The notes below the pieces were generated by a model. It was given only the letters and a program-made list of their open reading frames with translations. It made no database searches and was not told where the DNA came from. Positions 34,974-43,498 of a stretch of 64,000 bases of DNA are shown here, in pieces. Each line of letters starts with the position of its first letter. Positions within the stretch are counted from its first letter, which is position 1. Source of the DNA: Pontibacter ummariensis (GTDB lineage: Bacteria > Bacteroidota > Bacteroidia > Cytophagales > Hymenobacteraceae); assembly GCF_900188175.1 (NCBI RefSeq), contig NZ_FZOQ01000013.1, positions 62,001 through 126,000 of the forward strand. Direction: 5' to 3'. The position numbers and the translations under genes are program-made.

Positions 34974-36713
34974 ATGGCTAGTAGTAGCACACAAACGCAT
35001 ATAACCCCCATGCAGCGCTTCCTGGCCCTGCTAAAAGTAGAGAAACGAGAAATTGTCTATCTCTATGTGTATGCCGTAGCTGCCGGACTTATCAGTTTGG
35101 CACTGCCCCTGGGTATACAGAGCATCATCGGCTTTATCTCCGGCGGACAGATATCCGTGTCGGTCGTGGTACTGATTGGTTTGATCGTGCTGGCCTTGCT
35201 GATCGTAGGCGGCCTGCAGGTGATGCAACTGTGGCTGGTAGAATACCTGCAGCAGCGTATTTTCGCCAGAACCGCTTTTGACTTTGCACACCGCATCCCA
35301 CGCCTGCAGGCAGAGGCCCTGAACCAGTACTACCCGCCAGAACTGATGAACCGCTTTTTTGACGTGGTGTCGCTACAGAAAGGACTTGCCAAGATATTGC
35401 TGGATTTCTCGACTGCGGTTATCCAGATCGTGTTTGGCCTGATCCTGCTTTCGCTGTACCACCCCTACTTCATTTTCCTGGGAATCATACTAGTCATCGC
35501 TTTGGTCTTCATCATCTGGTCGACTGGCAGCAGAGGCGTCGAGACAAGCCTGATGGAATCGAAGTATAAGTACAAGCTGGTAGCCTGGCTGGAGGAGATG
35601 GCTCGCTCTCTGAGCACGTTTAAGCTGGTGGGCCACACCAACCTGCCGATGGAGCGCACCGACGGCTATGTGAGCAGTTATCTGAAAGTACGGAAAGAGC
35701 ACTTTAGCGTGCTCATGACACAGTATCTCAGCTTTGTGGGTTTCAAGACCTTTATCACAGGCGGCTTACTGGTACTGGGGGCTGTTCTTGTGGTGCAGCG
35801 GGAGATCAACATCGGCCAGTTTGTAGCTTCCGAGATCGTCATCATCCTGATAATGACAGCTGTGGAGAAGATCATCGTGAAGCTGGACACTGTGTACGAC
35901 GTGCTGACAAGCCTGGATAAAATAGGCCATGTAACGGACTTGCCTATCGAGGAGGTAAAGGGCATACAGCTCGCTGAACTGCCGCTTAATGGCGGACTCG
36001 GCATACAAGTTCAAAAGCTGAACTACACCTATCCGGACATGAAGAGAACAGTCCTCAAAAACATCAACTTCCAGATAAAACCATCGGAGCATGTCTGCCT
36101 GGCAGGCTACAATAACTCCGGCAAGAGCACCCTTATCAGCCTGTTGCTGGGCCTGTACCCGTCTTACGAGGGCAGCATCATCTACAGCGGGGTATCGCTG
36201 CGCGACCTGCACATCGGGAATCTGCGCAGTCTGATAGGCGACAACATGTCGAAAGAGCAGGTCTTTGACGGAACACTGCTGGAAAACATTACCCTGGGCC
36301 GTGACCTGCCACTACAGGATGTGCTGTGGGCAGTAGAACTGGTGGGATTGGCTGATTTTGTGCATGAGCTTTCGGAAGGACTGCAGACTTATCTCGTAGG
36401 CGGGAGCCAGCGCCTACCGGCAAGCATCGCCCGCAAAATAGTGATGGCACGCAGCATCGTGAGGCGCCCGAACTTGCTCATTATTGATGACTTCTGGGTA
36501 GGCATGAGCAAAAAGGAGAAGATGAACCTGATGCGCACACTGGCCAGCGAGCAGTTCAACTGGACGATGATCATCGTGTCCAATGACCAGGACGTGATGG
36601 AGCTGTGCGACCGCACACTGCTGCTGCAGGATGGCCAGCTGGTAGCCTCCGGCAGCTATGAGCAGCTGAGCCAGCACGACCTATTGAAAGAACTAACGGA
36701 AGTAACAGCCTAA
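34974..36713 (+). CDS. ABC exporter half-transporter with degenerate ATPase motifs
   Basis: 579 residues from the ATG at 34974 (a TTG frame extension to 34938 overlaps the TetR gene and is unlikely). An ABC type 1 exporter membrane domain (about 25-320) precedes a nucleotide-binding domain (about 340-570). Walker A is intact at 378-386 (GYNNSGKST), and a Tyr serves as A-loop (LNYTYPD). Other motifs deviate: no Gln in the Q-loop (IGDNMSKEQVF), signature LSGGQ replaced by VGGSQ (475-479), catalytic Glu replaced by Asp506 (LLIIDD), D-loop SALD absent, and H-loop His replaced by Asn537 (VSND). No peptidase C39 domain. Together with the HlyD and TolC genes it forms a type I-like tripartite exporter. 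Confidence 0.88.
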   Translation: MASSSTQTHITPMQRFLALLKVEKREIVYLYVYAVAAGLISLALPLGIQSIIGFISGGQISVSVVVLIGLIVLALLIVGGLQVMQLWLVEYLQQRIFARTAFDFAHRIPRLQAEALNQYYPPELMNRFFDVVSLQKGLAKILLDFSTAVIQIVFGLILLSLYHPYFIFLGIILVIALVFIIWSTGSRGVETSLMESKYKYKLVAWLEEMARSLSTFKLVGHTNLPMERTDGYVSSYLKVRKEHFSVLMTQYLSFVGFKTFITGGLLVLGAVLVVQREINIGQFVASEIVIILIMTAVEKIIVKLDTVYDVLTSLDKIGHVTDLPIEEVKGIQLAELPLNGGLGIQVQKLNYTYPDMKRTVLKNINFQIKPSEHVCLAGYNNSGKSTLISLLLGLYPSYEGSIIYSGVSLRDLHIGNLRSLIGDNMSKEQVFDGTLLENITLGRDLPLQDVLWAVELVGLADFVHELSEGLQTYLVGGSQRLPASIARKIVMARSIVRRPNLLIIDDFWVGMSKKEKMNLMRTLASEQFNWTMIIVSNDQDVMELCDRTLLLQDGQLVASGSYEQLSQHDLLKELTEVTA

Positions 36714-36720
36714 AGAAATT

Positions 36721-38088
36721 ATGTCGAAGACAACAAAAGATACTGGCCAAACCGACTACTTGCAGTTGGAGGCCATGAAACAGGTGCAGACACCTCGCCA
36801 GGGGCGTGTACTCACCTACTGGATTGGGGGCATTTTTCTGGTGATTCTGCTCTGCCTCTTTTTGCCCTGGACGCAGAACATCAGTTCACAGGGAGTTTTA
36901 ACAGCCCTCTCGCCACAGGACAGGCCGCAGACAGTAGAGGCTATCATAGCAGGCCGTATTGTAGAGTGGCATGTGCTGGAGGGCACTTTTGTAAATAAAG
37001 GCGATACCATTGCGAGCTTAGCGGAGATAAAGGAAAAGTACCTGGACCCGAACCTGCTAGCTAACCTGGAAGAGCAGCTGGAGGCAAAGCAAGGGTCGGC
37101 CGTGGCAACGGGGGCCAAAGCAGAAGCCATGCAGGAGCAGATTCAGGCGCTGCGCGAGGGCCTGGTGTTCAGCCTGCAGAAAGGTCGTAACAAGGTAGAG
37201 CAAACCCGCCTGAAGCTGCAAAGCGACAGCATAGACCTGGTAGCGCAACGCACAGAACTAGCCATTGCCGAATCCCAGTTTGAGCGGCAGGAGAGCCTAT
37301 ACGAACAGGGCCTTAAGTCGCTGACAGAACTCGAGCAACGCCGCCTGAAACTCCAGGAGGCACAGGCAAAGCTACTATCGCTGGAGAACAAGGTCGCATC
37401 TACCCGCGCAGAGCTGCAGAATGCCCGCACCGAGCTTAACTCGCTGCAGGCAGAGTATGCCGACAAGATCGCAAAGGCAGAGGCGGAGCTCAACGCTACC
37501 CGTTCCTATGTGTTAGGTACACGGGCAGAAGTGGCCAAGCTGCAAAGCGAGTACAACAGCACGCAGGTCAGAAGCCAGTACTACCATGTGCTGGCGCCCC
37601 AGGCCGGGTACCTGGTGCGAACACTCAAAGCAGGTATTGGGGAAACGGTGAAAGAGGGAGAGGCACTGGCTACCATCATGCCTTTCGACCCGGACATGGC
37701 CGCCGAGCTGTATGTAGACGCCCTCGACCTTCCGTTGATAAAGCCGGGGGATGACATGCGGCTGCAGTTTGAGGGATGGCCTGCCCTGGTATTCTCCGGT
37801 TGGCCAGGCGCCAGCTTTGGCACCTTCCCTGGTGAGGTGGCTGTGATTGACAATGCGGGCACCGATGGCAAGTACCGCCTGCTGGTAGTGCCGGACCCGG
37901 ACGGGGAAGAATGGCCTGATGCCCTCCGCGTAGGCTCCGGCGTGCAAGGCTGGGCCATGCTAAACACAGTGCCCATCTGGTATGAGCTCTGGCGCCAGCT
38001 GAACAACTTCCCGGCTGACTATACGGGTGACCAAAAAGTTGCAACAAAAGAAACCAAGAAGACAGCAGAAATAAGCTACGAGGAATAA
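36721..38088 (+). CDS. HlyD-like periplasmic adaptor (membrane fusion protein)
   Basis: 455 residues. One N-terminal membrane helix (residues 32-50, TYWIGGIFLVILLCLFLPW) is followed by a biotinyl-lipoyl half (VEAIIAGRIVEWHVLEGTFV), a long coiled coil (about 105-275, Glu/Gln/Ala-rich) and the second lipoyl half with beta-barrel domains (VLAPQAGYLVRTLKAGIGETV, then FEGWPALVFSGWPG). It links the ABC exporter at 34974 with the TolC-like channel at 38097. The spacing of 7 and 8 bases to its neighbours indicates one operon. Confidence 0.92.
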   Translation: MSKTTKDTGQTDYLQLEAMKQVQTPRQGRVLTYWIGGIFLVILLCLFLPWTQNISSQGVLTALSPQDRPQTVEAIIAGRIVEWHVLEGTFVNKGDTIASLAEIKEKYLDPNLLANLEEQLEAKQGSAVATGAKAEAMQEQIQALREGLVFSLQKGRNKVEQTRLKLQSDSIDLVAQRTELAIAESQFERQESLYEQGLKSLTELEQRRLKLQEAQAKLLSLENKVASTRAELQNARTELNSLQAEYADKIAKAEAELNATRSYVLGTRAEVAKLQSEYNSTQVRSQYYHVLAPQAGYLVRTLKAGIGETVKEGEALATIMPFDPDMAAELYVDALDLPLIKPGDDMRLQFEGWPALVFSGWPGASFGTFPGEVAVIDNAGTDGKYRLLVVPDPDGEEWPDALRVGSGVQGWAMLNTVPIWYELWRQLNNFPADYTGDQKVATKETKKTAEISYEE

Positions 38089-38096
38089 GCGGAAGC

Positions 38097-39536
38097 ATGA
38101 GATTGAAGAATAGTTATATAAGGCTGTGGTTCGCCCTGGTACTTCTGGTAATCGGGGTGCCCTTGGCAAAGGCGCAGGAACAGGACTCTGTGCAGGTGCT
38201 GACCCTACAGGAATACCACCGCCTCATCCTCCAGTACCACCCTGTTGCCTCCCAGGCGGCCCTGCTTACGGAGCAGGCGCGCCAGGAGCTCCGGATAGCA
38301 CGGGGTGCCTTCGACCCTACTGTTAGCAGTAAGCTTTACCGCAAAGAGTATAACGGCAAAGAATATTATAACCTTTGGAGTAACACCCTGCGCATACCCA
38401 CCTGGTTCGGTCCGGAGTTGGTAGCCGGTTTCGACAAAAACTCCGGCCTGTACCTGAGCACTGAGAACGTACTGCCTCCTGAAGGCTTAAGCTATGCTGG
38501 CATATCCGTTCCGCTGGGACAAGGCCTGTTCATCGACGAGCGCCGTGCCACCATACGCCAGGCCAAACTAATGCAGGGTATAGCCGAGGCAGAGCGCGTC
38601 AAGCTGATTAACAAGTTGCTGCTGGATGCCACCAAAGACTATTGGGAGTGGCTGCAACAGTACCGGACAGCGCAGCTGTACCAGGAGGCAATGGAGTTGA
38701 CAGGCGTGCGGCTACAAGCCGTGAAAGCAAGGGTTCAGGAAGGAGACCTGGCGGCTATTGATACCGTGGAGGCACTGGTGGCCTTGCAGGACCGCGAGTT
38801 ATTGCTGCAACAGGCCTTACTGGCGCTGCAGAATGCAAGGCTAGAGGTAGCCGTGCACCTGTGGGCAGAGGACCAGGTACCCCTGGAACTGCAGGAGGGT
38901 ACTATTCCTGCCCTGTTGGGGGCAGAAGTAAACCCTGTAACAGAGGAAGAGCTAGCAGAACTGCTAGCTGCTGCCAGAATAAACCATCCCGATCTGCTGA
39001 AGCTAGGCCTGAAGGGAGAGCAACTGGAAGTGGAACGGCGTTATGCCGCTAATAAGCTCCTGCCCAAACTGAACGCAGAGTACAATGTGCTGCAGCGCGA
39101 CTTTTACCTGCACCCGGAAGTGATGGAGCAGGACTACCTGCAGGGCAATTACAAGTTAGGCCTTAGCTTTAGCGTTCCCCTTTTTCTCCGGCAGGAACGT
39201 GGCAAGCTGCAACTTACTAAGGCAAAGCTTCAAGCCAACAACATGGAACTAGTGCAGCAAAGTCGGGAGATTGAGTATGCCGTGCTGGCCGCCTACAACG
39301 AGTTACAGGCCTTGGAAGAGCAGTTGGAGCTGCAGCAACGCTTGGTGGCCAATGCCCTCGCTCTGCGTCAGGGTGAGCAAATCCGCTTTGAGAGTGGAGA
39401 AAGTTCCCTGTTCCTTATCAATGCCAGAGAAGTAAAGTTGCTGGAGGCACAGGCCAAGCTTTATGCCCTGCGCGCGAAGTACGCCAAAGCGAAAACCACG
39501 CTGTTCTGGGCTGCTGGCGAAATTCCGGTGGAATAA
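38097..39536 (+). CDS. TolC-family outer-membrane channel
   Basis: 479 residues. A signal peptide (MRLKNSYIRLWFALVLLVIG to AKAQ) is followed by two OEP repeats of long alpha-helices with interposed beta segments. Typical features are LTLQEYHRLILQYHP at the mature start, FDPTVSSKLYRKEY, VPLGQGLFIDERRATIRQAK and in the second half GLSFSVPLFLRQERGKLQLTKAKL. It is the outer-membrane exit duct for the ABC-HlyD pair and the last gene of the operon, with terminators directly behind. Confidence 0.93.
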   Translation: MRLKNSYIRLWFALVLLVIGVPLAKAQEQDSVQVLTLQEYHRLILQYHPVASQAALLTEQARQELRIARGAFDPTVSSKLYRKEYNGKEYYNLWSNTLRIPTWFGPELVAGFDKNSGLYLSTENVLPPEGLSYAGISVPLGQGLFIDERRATIRQAKLMQGIAEAERVKLINKLLLDATKDYWEWLQQYRTAQLYQEAMELTGVRLQAVKARVQEGDLAAIDTVEALVALQDRELLLQQALLALQNARLEVAVHLWAEDQVPLELQEGTIPALLGAEVNPVTEEELAELLAAARINHPDLLKLGLKGEQLEVERRYAANKLLPKLNAEYNVLQRDFYLHPEVMEQDYLQGNYKLGLSFSVPLFLRQERGKLQLTKAKLQANNMELVQQSREIEYAVLAAYNELQALEEQLELQQRLVANALALRQGEQIRFESGESSLFLINAREVKLLEAQAKLYALRAKYAKAKTTLFWAAGEIPVE

Positions 39537-39539
39537 GTT

Positions 39540-39570
39540 AAAGCTGTAGCGCAGGACCAGCAGCTTTTTT
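39540..39570 (+). terminator. Terminator of the exporter operon
   Basis: AAAGCTG pairs with CAGCTTT across a 14-base loop, followed by a T run, immediately after the TolC-like stop at 39536. Confidence 0.7.
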
Positions 39571-39585
39571 ATAGAAAATGTTCGA

Positions 39586-39619
39586 GAGAGGTGCAAAGTT
39601 TTGCGCCTCTCTTTGTTTT
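39586..39619. terminator. Second hairpin terminator between convergent genes
   Basis: GAGAGGTGCAA / TTGCGCCTCTC (one mismatch) with TTTGTTTT following on the plus strand. It lies between the TolC-like gene and the convergent TSUP gene. Confidence 0.65.
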
Positions 39620-39638
39620 AAGTGCTAGTCCTAATGGC

Positions 39639-40460
39639 TTACCCCTTTCGGCCAAGCCACTGTTGTACAGTAGTCGCCAGTTTCGTTAGTTCACCACTGT
39701 CGGCCCCATAGGTGTCATACGTAAACTTGATGATAATACCCGACACGACGACCAGGAACAGCACACGCACAAACCCAACTCCGCGCTTCAGGGCGGTACG
39801 GGTGCCTAGCTGGGAACCCAGGATGCTGCATAAGGCCATCGGAACAGCTATTTCATACAGGATGTAGCCTTTGTAGCCAAAGTATAGCAGTGCCGAAAGG
39901 TTAGTCGCCACGTTTACCACTTTAGCGGCGGCAGAAGCAGCCAAAAAATTAAAGCCGAACAGGCCAATAAAGATAAAGATGAGGAAGCTGCCAGTACCCG
40001 GACCAAAAAAGCCGTCGTAAAAGCCGATGCACGCTCCTATCAACAAACCGTACAGGCGCTCTTTCGATGCCGTCAGCTTTGGCGCGTGCAGGGCCCCGAA
40101 GTCTTTTTTGATAAAGGTATAGACGGCTACCAGCACCAACAGCACCAGTATGAGCGGTTTAAGCATGCCGGCATCCAGGTGGCTCAATGCTCTGGCTCCT
40201 AAAAAGGAAAAGACAAAAGCAGATCCTGCCGCCGGCAGAATAGCCCAATAATTGATTTTAACAGTACGCACATAACGCACCATGGCTGCTGTGGTACCGG
40301 CAATGCCTGCAAACTTACCTGTTCCGAAAACAGCAGGAAGCGGTACGTTCGGCAAAAAGACCAGCAAAGCCGGCAACTGTATCAGGCCTCCTCCGCCCAC
40401 CACAGAATCGATAAAGCCCGCCATAAAGGCAAACAGGCACAGGTATAGGATGTTCTCCAT
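39639..40460 (-). CDS. TSUP (TauE/SafE, YfcA-like) membrane permease
   Basis: 273 residues with about eight hydrophobic segments in two repeats. The first repeat begins FMAGFIDSVVGGGGLIQLPALL, the diagnostic glycine-rich motif of the sulfite exporter TauE/SafE family, and the second has IGFYDGFFGPGTGSFLIFIFI. Members export sulfite, sulfoacetate or other organosulfonates; the substrate here is not determinable. It is monocistronic. Confidence 0.92.
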   Translation of the reverse strand: MENILYLCLFAFMAGFIDSVVGGGGLIQLPALLVFLPNVPLPAVFGTGKFAGIAGTTAAMVRYVRTVKINYWAILPAAGSAFVFSFLGARALSHLDAGMLKPLILVLLVLVAVYTFIKKDFGALHAPKLTASKERLYGLLIGACIGFYDGFFGPGTGSFLIFIFIGLFGFNFLAASAAAKVVNVATNLSALLYFGYKGYILYEIAVPMALCSILGSQLGTRTALKRGVGFVRVLFLVVVSGIIIKFTYDTYGADSGELTKLATTVQQWLGRKG

Positions 40461-40670
40461 CGTGAGAAAGCCCGGAATGGTTATTCGTACTGTTTACTTT
40501 CCTCAACTTAGGCTGCCATGCAGCAACAGGCGTTAAGTGCTCCAGCCCTGCTGAAAGCGGCGCAAGATACAGCATTACTTGGATGGAGGAACTTTAAATG
40601 TTAATCAATTCCGATAGATAGGTTCAGAGACAAATACTTTCAGGCATACCGGCCTATCAAGTGCTTCCTT

Positions 40671-43250
40671 TTATAAGCTCCCTCCGAGCACCACCTTCTC
40701 CTTATAGGCGTGCTTCTCGCCGTTCAAACCAAACAGCTCTATGTAAAACAGGTAATAGCCTATAGTAGCCTTGCTACCGTCTTCGCGGAGTCCGTTCCAT
40801 CGAAAAAAACCGTCTTGTGCGAGAAGTTCATTCCGAACCAACTGGCGAACGGGGCGACCTTCTGAATCGAAGATGGTGATGTTGGCAACCAAGCCTGTTT
40901 TGTCTGTGTGGTAGTTAATCGTGGTGTAGTCTTCATAGCCGTCCCCGTCCGGAGAAAAGACACGAGGTGCTACTTCAAACACCCGCCGCACGGCCACTCC
41001 CTCCTGCGATTGTGAGTTCTTATAACCGGGCGTGGCGTAAACAGTAGTAGCCGCTGAGTGGAAATTGCCGGCTATGCTCGGCCCCTCCAGCCGCAGGCGC
41101 TCCAAGGATACGCCGCTCACGTCATCGATCAGCTTAAAATGCATGCCCTCGTTGTAGCTAAACTTGTCGGCCACCTGCCCGTCGGGTTGCAGCAGTACAA
41201 CCGTGCCGGCCTCATCCGGATAGCTGGGCAAGGTACTCATTTTAAGGAAAGCGTCCTGCTCACCTGCCGGGTAGTTCATTTTAACGTTGCCGGGGTCAGA
41301 GGTAAGTACAACATACTGCCCCGGTGCCAGCACATAGTTCTCTGCCGTAATTGTTTTCCTGTTCCGGATGCTGTCTCCGCTTGTGCTGGCCAGTTGCCAG
41401 TACTGCAGGTTCAGGTACTTTTCGCTGCGGTTCACCAACTCTACAAAGTCCACTCCGTTGGGCCGGGGGTTAAACAGCACTTCGTTGATGACCACGTCTC
41501 CAGGTTCGGGAGGAACCGGTAAGGCAAAGGTAGCAGTCAAGGGCTGGGTGCTAAGGTTACCAGAACAGTCTGTTATACCTGTGGCTGTAAGCGTGTACTG
41601 TTGGCCCTCCTGCAAAGGAGTGCCTAAGCTTAAGGTAACCTCCGCAAATAATGGCCTTGCTACCTCCACCTCTGTTAGTGGTACATCCGGCTTAAGAGTA
41701 TAATGAGCTATGGCAGCTGCCTGTGTACTGTCCAGCCGCTCGTTAAAGCGCAGCTGTAGTTTATCCGGGGCAAGGGCGGTTATCTCCAGTAGCGAAGGAG
41801 GTGTATTATCCGGATTGGAAGCGGCAACAGCGTTAACCTGGGCGGGGGTACCACCCCGTGGGTCTGTGGATGCCGTCCAGTTATCAACACCCGCACAAGG
41901 GTTCCCAACATCAATCATTTCGAGGCTCCAGCCACCTTCGCGCTTACTCCGGTCCTTGTACCAGTTGTTTGAGTAATGAACGGCATAGATCAGGTGCCCG
42001 TCCGGCTGGCGCAACTGTAGCAATTCGCCACTGTTATTCAGGCTGGGGAAATTGCTAATGCCAATCACCTTGCCATACTCAGAAAAGTGTTGCACCTGGC
42101 TTTTTGGCACCACCACCGCATGTTCCCCCGGCAGTAGCTGTGCATCTGGCAGCACGGTCGTGGAGGTCGCGTCGGAGTAGCGGACGCCTTTCAGCGAGAG
42201 CACTTTGTCTGTCGGGTTATACAGCTCGATGTACTCTTGCCCGGGCAATCCCACAGCAGGTGTTTCATCCGCCATGATCTCTGTAATCAGTAGTTCATTA
42301 TAGGCAGGCAGGGCAGCCGGGGGCACAAACGCGAAGGTTCTTTCTATCGGGGCTTTGAGTTGGTTCCCGTACAGATCCGCCAGGTTCCGTATTAACAGCT
42401 TGTTATCACCACCATTCATTTTCTGCCCAAACCTTAGCCTGACCGTTCCTTCCTCAACTAGCTCGGCAGCCGTTGGCTGCAGACTTCCGTTCAGGACATA
42501 GTGCTGCACCTCCTGCGCCGGACTAGGCTGTAAGGGCTCGTTAAAACGCAAGGCCAACTCTTCCTGGCTCAGAGGCTCTACTACTTCGAGGAGTGGCGGC
42601 TGGTCATCCCTGATCGTAAAGTCGTCAAAGAAGAACTTTTGGCTACTTGCCGCAGCGTATTTCAATAGCACACCAAAGTAGTCTGAGCGCTGGTAAGTGG
42701 CATCGGTGGCAGTACCCTGTAGCACATAGTTTTGCCCGGTGCCCGTTTGGTCTATGGCTAAAGTCCACGCATTGTTTACGTCTCTGCTTACCCGCACCCG
42801 CACCAGATTATGCGTGCTACTGCCAATGGTACCACCGTCCCCGTTGATCAGATACACCGGGCTTTTACCCCCGTCTTTGCGAAAGAGGCTCACCTCATCC
42901 GGAGTACCTCCAATGCGCACAAAGTAGCCCTCTGCTTGGTTCAGGCTAGCCTCGCTTGCCATCAGAAACACGTCTGCATAGTTGCCCGAAGATGTGGAAA
43001 GCTTCGGGTTTGCCCAGAATTCCCATGTTGTACCGGTCACGGCCTGTGACGGGGTGATCAGCTGCAGGAAGGTACCCGTAACAGCGGGTCCATTGCTTTG
43101 CAGCTGTTTTTCGCTGTTAACCACAAAGCTTTCCACATCTCCTGCCCAAGGGGGGCTGTGGGTAATGTTCCCGTCCGTAAAACTCTCCCGCAGCTGAGCC
43201 TGCGCAAACAATGGAAGTAGCAGAAGGATAGCGCGTAAAGTTTGCTTCAT
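40671..43250 (-). CDS. Secreted lamin-tail-domain protein with C-terminal FlgD-like/T9SS-type domain
   Basis: 859 residues from the ATG at 43250, which starts a clean signal peptide (MKQTLRAILLLLPLFAQA). The frame continues to 43355, but that extension lacks signal character. Domains: an N-terminal lectin-like beta region (about 20-230), Ig-like segments (about 235-315 and 500-590, each opening PPLLEVVEPLSQEELALRFNE-like), and two lamin tail domains (NELLITEIMADET, then PGDVVINEVLFNPRPNGVDFVELVN). The end carries VFSPDGDGYEDYTTINY followed by a FlgD-like sandwich (VRQLV, FRWNGLREDGSKATIGYY). This is a surface protein, probably exported by T9SS; role unknown. Confidence 0.88.
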   Translation of the reverse strand: MKQTLRAILLLLPLFAQAQLRESFTDGNITHSPPWAGDVESFVVNSEKQLQSNGPAVTGTFLQLITPSQAVTGTTWEFWANPKLSTSSGNYADVFLMASEASLNQAEGYFVRIGGTPDEVSLFRKDGGKSPVYLINGDGGTIGSSTHNLVRVRVSRDVNNAWTLAIDQTGTGQNYVLQGTATDATYQRSDYFGVLLKYAAASSQKFFFDDFTIRDDQPPLLEVVEPLSQEELALRFNEPLQPSPAQEVQHYVLNGSLQPTAAELVEEGTVRLRFGQKMNGGDNKLLIRNLADLYGNQLKAPIERTFAFVPPAALPAYNELLITEIMADETPAVGLPGQEYIELYNPTDKVLSLKGVRYSDATSTTVLPDAQLLPGEHAVVVPKSQVQHFSEYGKVIGISNFPSLNNSGELLQLRQPDGHLIYAVHYSNNWYKDRSKREGGWSLEMIDVGNPCAGVDNWTASTDPRGGTPAQVNAVAASNPDNTPPSLLEITALAPDKLQLRFNERLDSTQAAAIAHYTLKPDVPLTEVEVARPLFAEVTLSLGTPLQEGQQYTLTATGITDCSGNLSTQPLTATFALPVPPEPGDVVINEVLFNPRPNGVDFVELVNRSEKYLNLQYWQLASTSGDSIRNRKTITAENYVLAPGQYVVLTSDPGNVKMNYPAGEQDAFLKMSTLPSYPDEAGTVVLLQPDGQVADKFSYNEGMHFKLIDDVSGVSLERLRLEGPSIAGNFHSAATTVYATPGYKNSQSQEGVAVRRVFEVAPRVFSPDGDGYEDYTTINYHTDKTGLVANITIFDSEGRPVRQLVRNELLAQDGFFRWNGLREDGSKATIGYYLFYIELFGLNGEKHAYKEKVVLGGSL

Positions 43251-43283
43251 TTGTAGAATTGTGATGAAAACTTGTTTACTTTG
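43250..43283 (+). promoter_or_regulatory. Promoter-like element of asd
   Basis: TTTG (43250-43253), 22 bases, TTACTTTG (43276-43283), with one mismatch in the -7 box. This would give a leader of about 210 bases before the asd start at 43499. Confidence 0.4.
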
Positions 43284-43289
43284 CGATTG

Positions 43290-43498
43290 TGCAAAAGAAA
43301 GCCCCGGTATCCTAAGGCCCTGCAAAGGCGAAGAGAGTTGGCAACCTTTGCGCAACGAAGGGACAAAGCCCGGCAGGCCTCTCGCTTATAGAACTATCTC
43401 AGAAACTTTTACGGAGGCACAACAGGTTTTGGACAAAACCGGTGGCTTTTAGGCTACCCAAACTTTACGAACCATTTGTCATTTTTAACCCATAAACA
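43290..43498 (+). promoter_or_regulatory. Long, potentially structured asd leader
   Basis: No credible gene is present. GCAAAGG (43322-43328) pairs with CCTTTGC (43345-43351), and the outer GGCCCTG (43316-43322) with CAGGCC (43374-43379). The 16-base loop contains GAGAG (43333-43337), complementary to CTCTC (43379-43383), a possible pseudoknot. A hairpin GGTTTT-GGAC-AAAACC lies at 43425-43440. This could be a metabolite-sensing leader for amino-acid synthesis, but it matches no riboswitch I know. Confidence 0.3.

Noticed and set aside
37057-38006. Antisense frames within the HlyD-like gene
   Set aside because: They mirror the Leu/Gln/Glu-rich coiled-coil coding sequence and have no independent start context.
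43261-43452. Possible 63-codon plus-strand gene before asd
   Set aside because: Its start overlaps the promoter-like element and the peptide has no family features; it covers the candidate leader structure.
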